A stretch of 64,000 nucleotides of DNA from Glandiceps talaboti (Eukaryota; Hemichordata; Enteropneusta; Spengelidae), in NCBI RefSeq assembly GCF_964340395.1, contig NC_135568.1, forward strand, positions 14,688,776-14,752,775, read 5' to 3'. The position numbers and the translations under genes are program-made. The first letter of the stretch is position 1. Each line of letters opens with the position of its first letter. The notes beneath the pieces are model-generated. The model did no database searches and was not told the origin of the DNA. It saw only the letters and a list, made by a program, of their open reading frames with translations. Below, piece after piece: positions 44,926 to 54,749 of the stretch.

Positions 44926-46142
44926 ATCGGATCGCCATTTCGAATACTATCAGATGCAAACTGTGTATGGGTTGGGCCATCGAAGGAAATGTCTGGAGAT
45001 GTTACTGGGGTTGTTAACTTACTCCTGTTTTGTATCCATGATTCGTCACAGTGTTTTGGTGGACAGGATGTAGTCGGTACAAATCTTCCACCCTCCATTC
45101 GCCCTTTGCGCGTGTTCTGTATATCTGTATCCGCCGCATAAATCTCTCCTCCAAAATGAGTTTCAGAGACAGTCTGCATTCTACCGGAAACACGGTTGGT
45201 ATTCGGCGAGGTGGTCGGATTAACTGCGTTTCTCCGCAAACGTATAGGTATATGCTTCCGAAAATTTTTCGAATTTAAAGTATAAACTATGGGATTCACC
45301 ATGCTGCCAATGTACAGTAATGCAAAAGTTCCGTTTATGTAGTGAGAGTTCGGCGTCTTCAACGTGTTGAAATGAAAGAAGTAATATAAGGCCATGGGTA
45401 TGTAAGACATTACATAGCCTGCAGTTAAAATCATTAATATTTTTAAAGTTGCCAAGTCCATCCGCCCTATGGCTGAAGTTTCGGATGAGCTTGACTGCTG
45501 AAGCCAAGGGGCAATAGAATGATGATGTATTCTTGTTTTTATGTAAATACAAACGTGAGACACGAGGATTGGTACAAGGCACAGTAACAGCAGAAGCATT
45601 GATGTAAATGTTACTCCTCGGTTTGTAACACTCCTGCCAGTTAGTATGAAACAAGAAAAGTAGGAGTGTTCGCCGGTGCTTAATTTTACAGACGCCATAG
45701 TAATGCCACTGATGTAACTAAGTGCGATGAATATTACAATTATACGTTTCATTGGTTTTCTTGATAGTTTCCCAACAACAGCACACGCCCTTGATATACT
45801 CAGTGTTGCTAGCGTGACAATAGTTGTGAGTCCAGATGCATTATTCACGAACGTCTGTAATTTGCACAGGGTCACATAATTATCCGAAAAGTGCAGTGTG
45901 TCAACGTTATCTTGTAGTACCTTCACACTGAAGTATAAGCGTATCGGCGAGGCAATCATGCATACCGTGAGATCGGCAATAGCTAAAGAAACCAATTGTA
46001 GATTGGACGGTGTCCGCATCTTTCGATTGGCCGAGACAATATAACAGACTAGGAGATTTCCAAGCGAGCCAAAGATGAAAACCACAAGGTAGAGAACACA
46101 GCTGATAATTTCACACAGGGTTTCAACCTGAGTGAGATTCAT
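44922..46142 (-). CDS. Class A GPCR, copy 2, intronless
   Basis: 406 aa, ATG at 46142. Same architecture and motif departures as copy 1 (Ser-Arg-Ala after TM3; SYIP in TM6; NPIVY intact). About 14 substitutions and one 2-residue indel separate it from copy 3, and about 28 changes from copy 1, counted by eye. The open frame is complete, so I treat it as functional. The stop codon lies at the edge of the LINE relic, so the 3' UTR is transposon-derived. Confidence 0.92.
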   Translation of the reverse strand: MNLTQVETLCEIISCVLYLVVFIFGSLGNLLVCYIVSANRKMRTPSNLQLVSLAIADLTVCMIASPIRLYFSVKVLQDNVDTLHFSDNYVTLCKLQTFVNNASGLTTIVTLATLSISRACAVVGKLSRKPMKRIIVIFIALSYISGITMASVKLSTGEHSYFSCFILTGRSVTNRGVTFTSMLLLLLCLVPILVSHVCIYIKTRIHHHSIAPWLQQSSSSETSAIGRMDLATLKILMILTAGYVMSYIPMALYYFFHFNTLKTPNSHYINGTFALLYIGSMVNPIVYTLNSKNFRKHIPIRLRRNAVNPTTSPNTNRVSGRMQTVSETHFGGEIYAADTDIQNTRKGRMEGGRFVPTTSCPPKHCDESWIQNRSKLTTPVTSPDISFDGPTHTQFASDSIRNGDPM

Positions 46143-46500
46143 GGTGGAAGATAACGTAATACCACACCAATGTTAAAAGCTAGTCAACCTAAGTCACAAT
46201 GTTGAGGAAATAAAGCAGTCTGTGGAGGTAGTTGTGAACCACGTGATGACCCATGGTGGTTATGGAATAACAATATGTCACATGATCTAGTGATTGCATT
46301 GAATTGAATTGAACTTTATTTCACCAGGAAATGAGAACATAACATAAACCAATTAAATATATACAATAATATAGTACCTACGTCAATAGATGTTTACAAT
46401 AAAATTAGTGATAGCATGTTTCTTGTGAGGACCATGTATGATATAGTCCAATTACTTATACTTACGCATATTTAACGATAAAAATATTGCTGTTGGCAGA
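46143..46500 (-). promoter_or_regulatory. Conserved upstream region of GPCR 2
   Basis: One CACGTG E-box (46240-46245) is kept, and the second site of copy 1 is CACATG here (46279-46284). The (TTGAA)n ACTTTATTTCAC tail follows at about 46298-46325. Confidence 0.4.
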
Positions 46501-47210
46501 ACACTAATCCCGATAGCATGTAGGACCAGTGATTTGATGACGTAATGAAATATCGAGGAAACTGCTAGATGCCATTCATACCATACAGCGAAATACTGGT
46601 ATAGTTTAGTTCTGGCTTTTTTGGCGTTTTTTCACTGAGGGGGTTATATATATTGGCTTTTTATTTTCTTAGTAAACGTGATAAAAGACGAAGATTTGAA
46701 GTCATTGTATACTTATTGAAAAACCAAGAAGAATGAAAGAAAACAAAGGAAACATCACACATGAAAAGAAACTTCTGCTTTCTGCTTTGTTTTCAGTTCT
46801 GTGGATGTTTTTTTCGTTGTTTTTTTCCATTGCACAGTTAATTGTTCACACATTTTGTGATGTTTGTACTAGAATGGTCGAAAACCACAGACAAAATTAC
46901 GCCTGAAAATACGTATAAACTCGGCTTCTGACCTTTTACATGCCTGATAAAACATGATCCTGGAGATATTATATATACTGGCAATTTACCTCCCCTTCCT
47001 TCCCTCCGGATGAACATTTAATGTTCCACCTAAATCACTGTATGATTGGTAGCTCATTAGATAGGATAATAGTGGGTTTCCTTAGGCCTAAAATATGTGT
47101 TTCCGATAACACAACCGACCGTAGTTTAAGCCACTGAGTCTAAACATTGTGTAATACGTACATTTAAAACAAAAAGATAAGAACTTATTTGTGTGCACGT
47201 CTGATTTCGT
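46501..47210. other. Duplicated non-coding segment, unit 2
   Basis: Matches 37260-37970 and 61250-61935. The frame that is open for 88 codons in unit 3 (61350-61616) is closed by a stop here. Confidence 0.7.
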
Positions 47211-49770
47211 TTCCTCTTATGCCATAATGTTCTAATTTATGAATTAAAATGTCGTGGTTTATGGTATCACATGTTTTTTTTTAGGTCGATGAAAATGCCG
47301 AAGGTGATGAATCCATTGTCTATTTGTTCACTAATATCAGAGACCAGGTCTGCAAGGGCCAATCGGAATCCAAATTATGTATCTAAACGAATATGTTTAG
47401 TTTCAAGATAATTGATAAACTGTTTATTTACAAGTGACTCTATAATTTTACTAAATGTAGAGAGAATTGAAATTAGTCTATAGTTGCTGACGTTGTCAGC
47501 TGCACCTTTTTTGTAAATTGGTATTATTTTGGCAATTTTTTAAGAATTTGGGACTATTGCTTGGCTCAGTGAATAATTGACGATGTGTGCAAGAGGACGA
47601 GCGATGATATGTGCAGCATGTGTGACAAGTCTAGGGTGAATATTGTCGTATCCAACAGCTTTACGTGGGTCTAAAGTTTTGATTTCATTTAAAACATCTT
47701 GTCCAGAAACAGGGTGGAAGAAGAAAAGGTTGAGATAGTTACCGTCGAGATATTGTGTGAATTTGGTGGCTGAAGTAATATTTGATGCAAGGCTTGGACC
47801 AATGAAAAAGTCGTTAAATTCGTTCGCTATATCAGAACTTTCTGTTAGGGGACCATTGTTGGGCGTCGTTGAGATCAGTTTGCGTTTAGAGTTTGTTAGT
47901 CGATTTGTCCAGTACTTCGTTGATCACCTGCCACGTCTTGTTAGTATTACCATGGGCCGATCTAAATTTATTGAAATAATAACGTTTCTTTACCGACTTG
48001 AGAAGTTTTGTTAGAATATTTCTATATTTTTTTGTACTTAAAGTTATAATTAACATTATGGGGATTGTTTTTCATTTATGTGAACAACCTATGTTTTGTA
48101 CGTACTGATTTAAGTAGGCCGTTTGAGAGCCAGGGTTTGTGGATACTATTGGAATGGCGGGCGGTTTTGGTATGAACGTGATTTGATACGATGTTATAAT
48201 ATGTTGTAAAAGGCTTCGTAGGCAATATTTGGGTCTGTGCAGTCATAGACAGGTTGCCAAGATGTAGCATTCAAGTCAGATAAGAAAGCATCAGAGTTAT
48301 AATTTTTAAAGTTAAGTATTTGGGCTGAGTTTGCTGGTTTCAGTATAACGGTTTGAGGTGATTGATAATACAAAAAATGGGATAGTGATCTGTGATGTCG
48401 GACTTAAGTGTACCACAGTTGATAAAATAATTAATGATAATTGTAAGGCAGTGATCAATGATTGTACTGGTGTTGTCGGTGACACGGATGGCATTATTAA
48501 TGATCTGGTAGAAATTATAGGAATTTAGAAGAGTATTGTACTGGATAGCAGGTGCACTGTCAGTGGAAGTATCAATGTTCACATCACCAAGAATTATGCC
48601 GGATTTACCTGAAGCAGACAGTTGGTCAAGACACGATTCAAGACTATGGAGGAATTCAAGATGTGGTGTGTTGGGTTTTCTGTAATTGACACCTACTATG
48701 ATTGCTTTGTTATCAATGACAGTTTCTACAAAGATCGATTCACAGTGCATAATGTTGATGTTGTCAATTCGGGTAAAAGATAGAGAATTGTGAACGTAAA
48801 GTACTACTCCCCCACCCCTTGCAATTTCCCGGTTAGAGGTAATACGTTGATACAATGGCAAGTTATAAAAAGAAGGATCTGAATTGTGATTTAACCACGT
48901 TTCTAGATCTGACAAACCAAGAAAATGAAAATTACAATCTAAGATAGCTAAGAGAGATACTAGATCATCGTAGTGTTTAGCTAACGGTCTGATATTCAAA
49001 TGTAAAAAAGGAAAACGAGTTTTGAGAGTAAGATGTACAAGTACTTTCACTGAACTGGTCTGTAGAGTAAAATGAACATTTTGTTTTGTCTGGCAAAGAA
49101 TCTGAGTTCAGTTCCATAAATATGTACAAGTTCACTGCATAAATGTTATATTATTCAGACAATTCGGCTAAGATCTTGGGTTGTTGTTATACAGATAGCT
49201 GGGTCACCATTATTCTTCCTTGTATAGATCTTGCCGTTGTAGGTCCAGAAGAACTTCCATTGCGTTGTTTTGCGTAGTTGGTTTGCCTTGTAGAATAAAT
49301 GTTTATTTGTCGGGGTTAAGTTTTCATTGATGTATAAACGGTTGTTACTTGTGTATCCGATGTTACGGGCGGTTTTGTTTTTAAGATGTTTCTTTGAGTT
49401 GTATAGTTTGTTGCGGAGGGTACGTTGGACGAATGTAACGATAATGGTTGCAGGTTGTTGTTGACTCTGACGATTTGTTCTGCATGGTAAACGGTGCGAT
49501 ATGTCAATATCGTCTGGTGAAATGTTCACCCCTGCAGCTGCAGCTACTCTTACCACGATGTCATCAGTATCTTCATCTTCTTCTTCAGGTAATCCCGACA
49601 TTCTAAGTTGTTTCTGTGGGTATACTGTTGCAGATCGTTAAGTTCGTTTGTTATCTTCGCGAGCTGTTCTTTCAATCCTTTGTTTTCATTTTTGAGGCTC
49701 TGTAGCTGCCATGTAAATTCGTCAAAAGAATTACTCACATAAGTGACAGGCTGCTGTAGCTGTAGCTGAG
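47211..49770 (-). mobile_element. LINE fragment: ORF1, endonuclease, N-terminal RT, truncated 3'
   Basis: Sense strand is minus. In order: ORF1 coiled coil and FP25-like domain (49792-49155), endonuclease (49050-48340), linker (48270-48076), then broken N-terminal RT (about 47990-47215: KAVGYDNIHPRLV, SNYRLISILSTFSKI, ITFGIFIDLKK). It stops within the RT at YG before the YADD motif. Comparison with units 1 and 3 shows it replaces about 300 bp (61935-62220). Loss of the 3' end is opposite to normal 5' truncation. Confidence 0.75.
48340..49050 (-). pseudogene. LINE endonuclease domain (APE type)
   Basis: About 236 codons: LNIRPLAKHYDDL, GLSDLETWL (catalytic Glu), GGGVVLYV, VGVNYRKPN, IILGDVNID, STIIDHCLTI and SDITDHYPI follow the APE-endonuclease order of jockey/CR1-group LINEs. 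The frame is open but starts at a GTG, and the RT that follows is broken, so the protein is not complete. Confidence 0.75.
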
Positions 49771-49792
49771 AACCCCAAAAAATTGAACACAT
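49155..49792 (-). pseudogene. LINE ORF1 remnant with coiled coil and FP25-like domain
   Basis: 49550-49792 carries a coiled coil (LKNENKGLKEQLAKITNELN) ending LQQYTHRNNLE, the classic ORF1 joint. 49155-49601 in another frame carries SGLPEEEDED, INENLTPTNKHLFYKANQLR and WKFFWTYNGKIYTRKN, the pattern of the baculovirus FP25-like domain common in LINE ORF1. One frameshift near 49600 separates them. Confidence 0.7.
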
Positions 49793-50002
49793 TAAATCTC
49801 TTGATAGTATGTAACATTTTGAAAGCCCAGTTCTGTTTAGGGTTAGAATTTAAGAGTGAAAACGGTTGTCTCGCAGATCTATTAGAAAACGATGGTTCTG
49901 GATAAAAGAATACTCCAGGGCAACACCGTCTGATCTATTTTTGTTTTTTATTATCTTAGCAAATGTGATAATTACATCATAATCTTCTACTTTCAAACCT
50001 TA
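49771..50002. other. Duplicated non-coding segment resumes (unit 2)
   Basis: Matches 62220-62455 and 38260-38490. Confidence 0.75.
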
Positions 50003-50536
50003 CAGTATTTACAAGGGATGGGGGGGGGGGGCGGAGGAAATTACACATGGCCTGTTAAGAAAAATATGACCCCCCATTAACCCTTCCCTTTGTCCCATTT
50101 TATAAAACATGACCCTCCCATGAAAAATGCATATACTGAACGTTAATCAATATTCTCATTATATGTATACATACAAATTAAATGAGTTTGACTCTGTATT
50201 AGAAAGCAATAGTTGTACATATAAAGTGACAAACAGTAAAAAAAATGCGAGTGCCCTTTCTCTCATAATCATACAAAATCTAGTTAGTATCTAAAACCTT
50301 CTTTTTCATGTTGTGCATACTCTGTCTGATCTGGTCACTTGTAAAAGTTCCCTAATATCATTGTCATCATCATCATCATCATGACCTTCACCTTCAGTAT
50401 TGCCATTATCAGTGTCACTCTAATCTGACTCAATGTTACTACTTGAGTCAGTACATGTCATAATATCACTGTCCGTGTTCTCAATGACATTCAAAACTAA
50501 ATCATCATCATGATCATCATCATCATCGTCGTCATG

Positions 50537-50574
<38 letters not shown>

Positions 50575-50596
50575 TATCATCATCATCATCGCTTTT
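50003..50596. mobile_element. G/C-rich TIR element, left part, interrupted by LINE
   Basis: Starts CAGTATTTACAAGGGATGGG. It contains CATGGCCTGTTAAGAAAAATATGACC and the (ATC)n tract, as in the complete copy at 62456-63416. It is split by the LINE at 50597-56590, and its remaining right part ends at the duplication junction near 56685. Confidence 0.6.
50489..50596. repeat. (ATC)n array, left of LINE insertion
   Basis: ATC units with TGATC and CGT variants. Minus-strand frames read acidic Asp runs. This is the pre-insertion site of the Tx1-like LINE. Confidence 0.95.
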
Positions 50597-50604
50597 AAGA
50601 AGAC

Positions 50605-50613
50605 ATTTATTCA
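50605..50613 (-). terminator. Poly(A) signal-like end of the LINE
   Basis: Minus strand GAATAAATG, about 10 bases before the (ATC)n boundary, in the LINE 3' UTR. Confidence 0.4.
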
Positions 50614-50820
50614 TTTATGCCCTAATTACATTGTAAGGTTAAAATATATACACAGGCTCTGAAATAATTTAATGTTAAAATACATGTTTACACGTTTGTG
50701 TTTTGAACGGTTCGCATTAAAGTCTTTAAACTATGTAAAGTAATTACTTATATTAATTCTGTATCAGGAAAGAAAAAAATCGCGTGATAAATCACTGATG
50801 TCCAAGTAAGTAATAGCACG

Positions 50821-53800
50821 TTACAAGTTAATGTGTAGTTGGTTATTGTTTACAGTACATATTATATTATTTATTGCCCATGTTGATTCGAAAAGTTCTA
50901 TATTGTGTTCTTGACTGTAGTATTGGAATTCAAAGGTTACTTTTGATCGGATACGAGATTTAAATATTTGTAGAGGGTTTGTTTTAGGTGAGTTGTTCAT
51001 TCTGTTTCTTCTTGCGAGGTGAATGGCCATCTTTGCAGTAGAAGAGATGTAGGTAAACAGGTTCAGAGTTTGTGTATCGTTAAAAGCCTTGCTTTTACGT
51101 GGTGGGTTGATTAAAAACCAGTGTCCTGGAATGTTGTAATTGTCATTTGCAAGTTGTGTGGATATCCTGGTTACAGTAGTGAGTAATCCTCGAATATTAG
51201 TACACTCTATGAAAGTATGCAGTAGGGAATCTGTGTCACCACACAATGGACAGTTAGGGTCAGACCGGAAGTTTGCTCTGTACAGAAAATTACTTGTTGT
51301 GTATGCACCATGTGCAATTCTCCATTGTAGGTCTCCTTCCCTCTTGGTAATTAAAGGGTAGTAGCAGGCTTTGAAGTTTGGACGAACGGATGATGGCAGA
51401 CTAAGGATATCCCTCCAGACTGTATCAAGTTTGTTAGTTTGTTTGGTGTCATGGAGTACAATTATGAGATACTTATAGATGGCCCCTTTTTCGAATTTGT
51501 ACAGTGGTAGATTCAGTTCTGTAGATCGATGGAGATCAAAAGAATACGTTGATGTAGTCAGCTGTTGGTTTTCGAGGTTGCTTTCGAAGTAGTTGTTAAT
51601 AATTGTTTTCATATTGGTTGGTATGGCCTGATGTATAGTTTCCAGTGTGAGAGCGAGGATTCGTTGGGAATGAATCGTAACTTTGTGTTTTAGGTCAGTT
51701 GTAGTTAGCCAGCGTTTATTTTCGATGTCGATGAGATCAGCGATTGTTGTTATGTTGGCCTCCACGAAGTGTGTTAAAGTAAAGGGACAAGAACGGATTG
51801 GGTGAAGAATCATGGGGTTCTGAAAAAGAGGTTCGTTCATAATGTCAGGCACTGTTTGGGGTTCTCCATTGCGGATTTTTTCGGTTGAGTTCCAGATAAG
51901 CAGGGTTTCTTTATAGAAGGGTGGGATGTGGGCATTCCGCGCATCTGTGTTTACTGTTGCTAATAATTGCTGTCCGTAGCGAAAGTTTGCAACTTTTTGG
52001 AAGTAATGGTCCATAAAGTAGAACGTTGGGTGTGGATAGTCCGTATACAGGTATCGTTGAATATGATTTAGTCTTAGTGACATTACACGAGTTGCGAGGT
52101 TTACAAGTCCCTGGCCGCCTCTATGGAGAGGTAGATATAGGGTTTCCGCCGGGATCCAATGGCGTCCTTGCCAGATAAAACGGAGAAGTAGTGACTGCAG
52201 GTGGGTAAGATTATCCTTAGTTGGAGTGATACAGGTCAGCCTATGTAATAATTTGGAGACAACTAATTGGTTGACGACGAGTACGCGACCTCTGTATGAC
52301 ATATATGGCGCGAATGATGCCCAGTACTTCAGCTTGTTTTCAGTATTGTTGACAAGTTCTGTTATGTTTTTTCTTTGGTAGTCGTAGGTATTTCCGAGGT
52401 GTGCTCCGAGAATTTTTAAGCCGTCTGTGTTCCATTTAATTTCCAATGGGTGATCGGTTCTGTTACGCCATTGTCCTACCCACAATCCCTTTGTTTTTTC
52501 GAAGTTAACTTTAGCATTCGATGCTTTTTCGTAAACGTTGAGACAATGTTTAAGTGTTTGGAAGTCTGGTTCATTCGTGATCATGGGTTCCACATCGTCG
52601 GCGTACGCTGATAAGGAAATTGTGTGATTTGGAGTTTCGGGGATTGTGAGTCCGGTTATACCCGTTGTTGGATTACGCAATCTGTTCAGTAGTGGTTCAA
52701 GCGCAATGACGTATAGTTGTCCTGAAAGTGAGCATCCTTGTCGAATTCCACGTTTAATATCAATCGGGGCAGTGAGGGTGTTGTTAATACAAATAAGGGA
52801 TTGGATATCTGTGTATAGTGTTTTGATGTATGAAATAAAACGGTCTCCAAAGCCGAAGGATCTGAGAGTGTTGAACAGGTAGTCGTGATGGACGCGATCA
52901 AAGGCTTTTTCTTGATCAAGGGCAATTATTCCCAATGGTGTATCTGTGTCGTTGGCATGGTAGATGGTATCTCGTAATAGATGTATATTGTCGAAGATGT
53001 GACGTCCTGGAATGCTGCAAGTTTGATCTTTGTGAATAATATTGGCGATGACGGAGCGGAGTCGTAATGAGAGAGCTTTAGCGAGGATTTTGTAATCCGT
53101 ACACAGTAAGCTTATTGGTCGCCAATTTTTAACGAGAGAGTTGTCGCCTTCTTTCGGGTGTAAACTAAGTACTGCTCTCTTGCAAGAGATTGGTAGTTTT
53201 CCATTTTCAAGGGATTGGTTAAAAACTTCGTGAATGTCTTTTCCTAAGATGGGCCAAAATGTTTTATAAAACTCGCAGGGTAACCCGTCAATTCCAGGGC
53301 TACGATCCGATGACAGTTGCGACAATGCTGTGGTAAGTTCTGCCAATGTGATATCATTGTCTAGGTAATCCCGGTCAGTTTCATTTAATTGTGGTAGGTT
53401 TTCGTGGAGTATATTTTGTGCTGTCTGGTCAACTGGGTCTGGAGTGTATAATTCTCTGTAAAATTTCGATATAATGTCACGTATCTCGTTTTTATCCTCT
53501 GTTATAGTGTTATCGTCGCGTTTCATGTGGATGATTGATTTTGATCTGCCTTTTTGTTGCTCAAGTCTAGAAAAGAATTTGTTTGAGGTGTCACTCTCAC
53601 GAAGTAAATGTTGGCGGGCTCTAACAGCTGCTCCATTACTCTCCGTTTCTACTAGTTGCGTGAAGATGTTTACCTTTTCATGGTATTCAGTCATTAGGCT
53701 ATTGTCTTGGTGCATTTTTTTCTCTAGTTCACAGATCTCTCTTTCCAGCTGTTGTTTGTATTGTTTGTGGTCTTGACTTTTAGCGATACAATATTGCTGA

Positions 53801-54726
53801 GTCAGGAGTTTTATTTTCAGTTTTCCGACTTCCCACCAAGTCAAGAGGTCCGCGTAATTGCCTTTTTGGTTTGCCCAATCCGACCAAAAATATTCTATTA
53901 ATTCAATATAGTTCTGATGTTTTAGGATGTTCGTGTTAAGGTACCATACTGGACTGCGTTTGTCAATGTTCTTTTGAGATAGTTGTAGTGTTACGAGGGA
54001 ATGGTCCGAGAATGTTTGGGCAGAGTTCTGAATAGTAACTGACGTAATCCTGTTTTGCATCCACTTACTAATGTAAATTTTGTCTAATCGTGCCTTCGCG
54101 TTGTTTCTGTGCCAGGTATAGTTCCGTGAGTTGCCATGGTAATGACGCCAGCTGTCTAAGAGTTTATGTTCACTTGTCAAATTACGAAGTATTTTACTTG
54201 TACGGGACTCGGATTCAAAGCAGTGTAGTCTATCAAGGTCAGGGTTTATGGTACAATTAAAATCTCCACCTATAATTACTGGGTCTTCGTTGATAGTTTT
54301 CAGGAAAGAATGAAGGCTTGTAAAGCAGTGAAGGCGTTCGTTTGCATTGGAGTGTGCGTAAAGATTAATGATATGATAAGGCGAATTGTTAACTTTAACA
54401 TGGGTATGTAAGATATGTCCTGGAATCGGTTCCGATGTCTGTAGAATTTCAATCTTTGTTTTGGGGGAGAATAGAATAGCTATTCCTGCACTGTTATTAG
54501 TTCCATGGGACAAAATACATTTTCCTCTCCATACGAGTGGCCATGTTTGTTCGTCATTAATGATTGTATGGGTTTCTTGGAGAAGGTAAATGTCTACTGG
54601 GTTGGATTGTTTCAGATATTCAAAAATACGGTATCGTTTCAATGAGTCTCTGCATCCTCGGACATTATATGTGAGACACGACAGGATTGAAGCTGCCATT
54701 AAGAATGTTATGAAGTACTTTGACAT
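50821..54726 (-). CDS. LINE ORF2: endonuclease + reverse transcriptase, Tx1-like
   Basis: 1,301 aa, ATG at 54726. The N-terminal APE endonuclease has LTYNVRGCRDSLKR, YLLQETHT (about residue 52), GGDFNC (about 155) and FSDHSLV. The RT (about 480-770) has NWRPISLLCTDYKILAKALS, the palm motif IIALDQEKAFDRV, RGIRQGCSLSGQLYVIALEP and the active site AYADD (about 708-711). A C-terminal knuckle CPLCGDTDSLLHTFIEC lies near 1158-1173. The protein nicks target DNA and primes cDNA synthesis of its own RNA. Length, RT signature and knuckle fit the Tx1/L1 group. No frameshift or stop is present, so it may be active. Opposite-strand frames are shadows. Confidence 0.95.
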   Translation of the reverse strand: MSKYFITFLMAASILSCLTYNVRGCRDSLKRYRIFEYLKQSNPVDIYLLQETHTIINDEQTWPLVWRGKCILSHGTNNSAGIAILFSPKTKIEILQTSEPIPGHILHTHVKVNNSPYHIINLYAHSNANERLHCFTSLHSFLKTINEDPVIIGGDFNCTINPDLDRLHCFESESRTSKILRNLTSEHKLLDSWRHYHGNSRNYTWHRNNAKARLDKIYISKWMQNRITSVTIQNSAQTFSDHSLVTLQLSQKNIDKRSPVWYLNTNILKHQNYIELIEYFWSDWANQKGNYADLLTWWEVGKLKIKLLTQQYCIAKSQDHKQYKQQLEREICELEKKMHQDNSLMTEYHEKVNIFTQLVETESNGAAVRARQHLLRESDTSNKFFSRLEQQKGRSKSIIHMKRDDNTITEDKNEIRDIISKFYRELYTPDPVDQTAQNILHENLPQLNETDRDYLDNDITLAELTTALSQLSSDRSPGIDGLPCEFYKTFWPILGKDIHEVFNQSLENGKLPISCKRAVLSLHPKEGDNSLVKNWRPISLLCTDYKILAKALSLRLRSVIANIIHKDQTCSIPGRHIFDNIHLLRDTIYHANDTDTPLGIIALDQEKAFDRVHHDYLFNTLRSFGFGDRFISYIKTLYTDIQSLICINNTLTAPIDIKRGIRQGCSLSGQLYVIALEPLLNRLRNPTTGITGLTIPETPNHTISLSAYADDVEPMITNEPDFQTLKHCLNVYEKASNAKVNFEKTKGLWVGQWRNRTDHPLEIKWNTDGLKILGAHLGNTYDYQRKNITELVNNTENKLKYWASFAPYMSYRGRVLVVNQLVVSKLLHRLTCITPTKDNLTHLQSLLLRFIWQGRHWIPAETLYLPLHRGGQGLVNLATRVMSLRLNHIQRYLYTDYPHPTFYFMDHYFQKVANFRYGQQLLATVNTDARNAHIPPFYKETLLIWNSTEKIRNGEPQTVPDIMNEPLFQNPMILHPIRSCPFTLTHFVEANITTIADLIDIENKRWLTTTDLKHKVTIHSQRILALTLETIHQAIPTNMKTIINNYFESNLENQQLTTSTYSFDLHRSTELNLPLYKFEKGAIYKYLIIVLHDTKQTNKLDTVWRDILSLPSSVRPNFKACYYPLITKREGDLQWRIAHGAYTTSNFLYRANFRSDPNCPLCGDTDSLLHTFIECTNIRGLLTTVTRISTQLANDNYNIPGHWFLINPPRKSKAFNDTQTLNLFTYISSTAKMAIHLARRNRMNNSPKTNPLQIFKSRIRSKVTFEFQYYSQEHNIELFESTWAINNIICTVNNNQLHINL

Positions 54727-54749
54727 GTTGAACTTGAATATGTTGGTTG

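Noticed and set aside
50420-50614. Asp-rich acidic protein on the minus strand
   Set aside because: The Asp runs are the (ATC)n microsatellite. The short non-repeat part (LVLNVIENTDS) may be an old transposon frame but is broken in unit 3.
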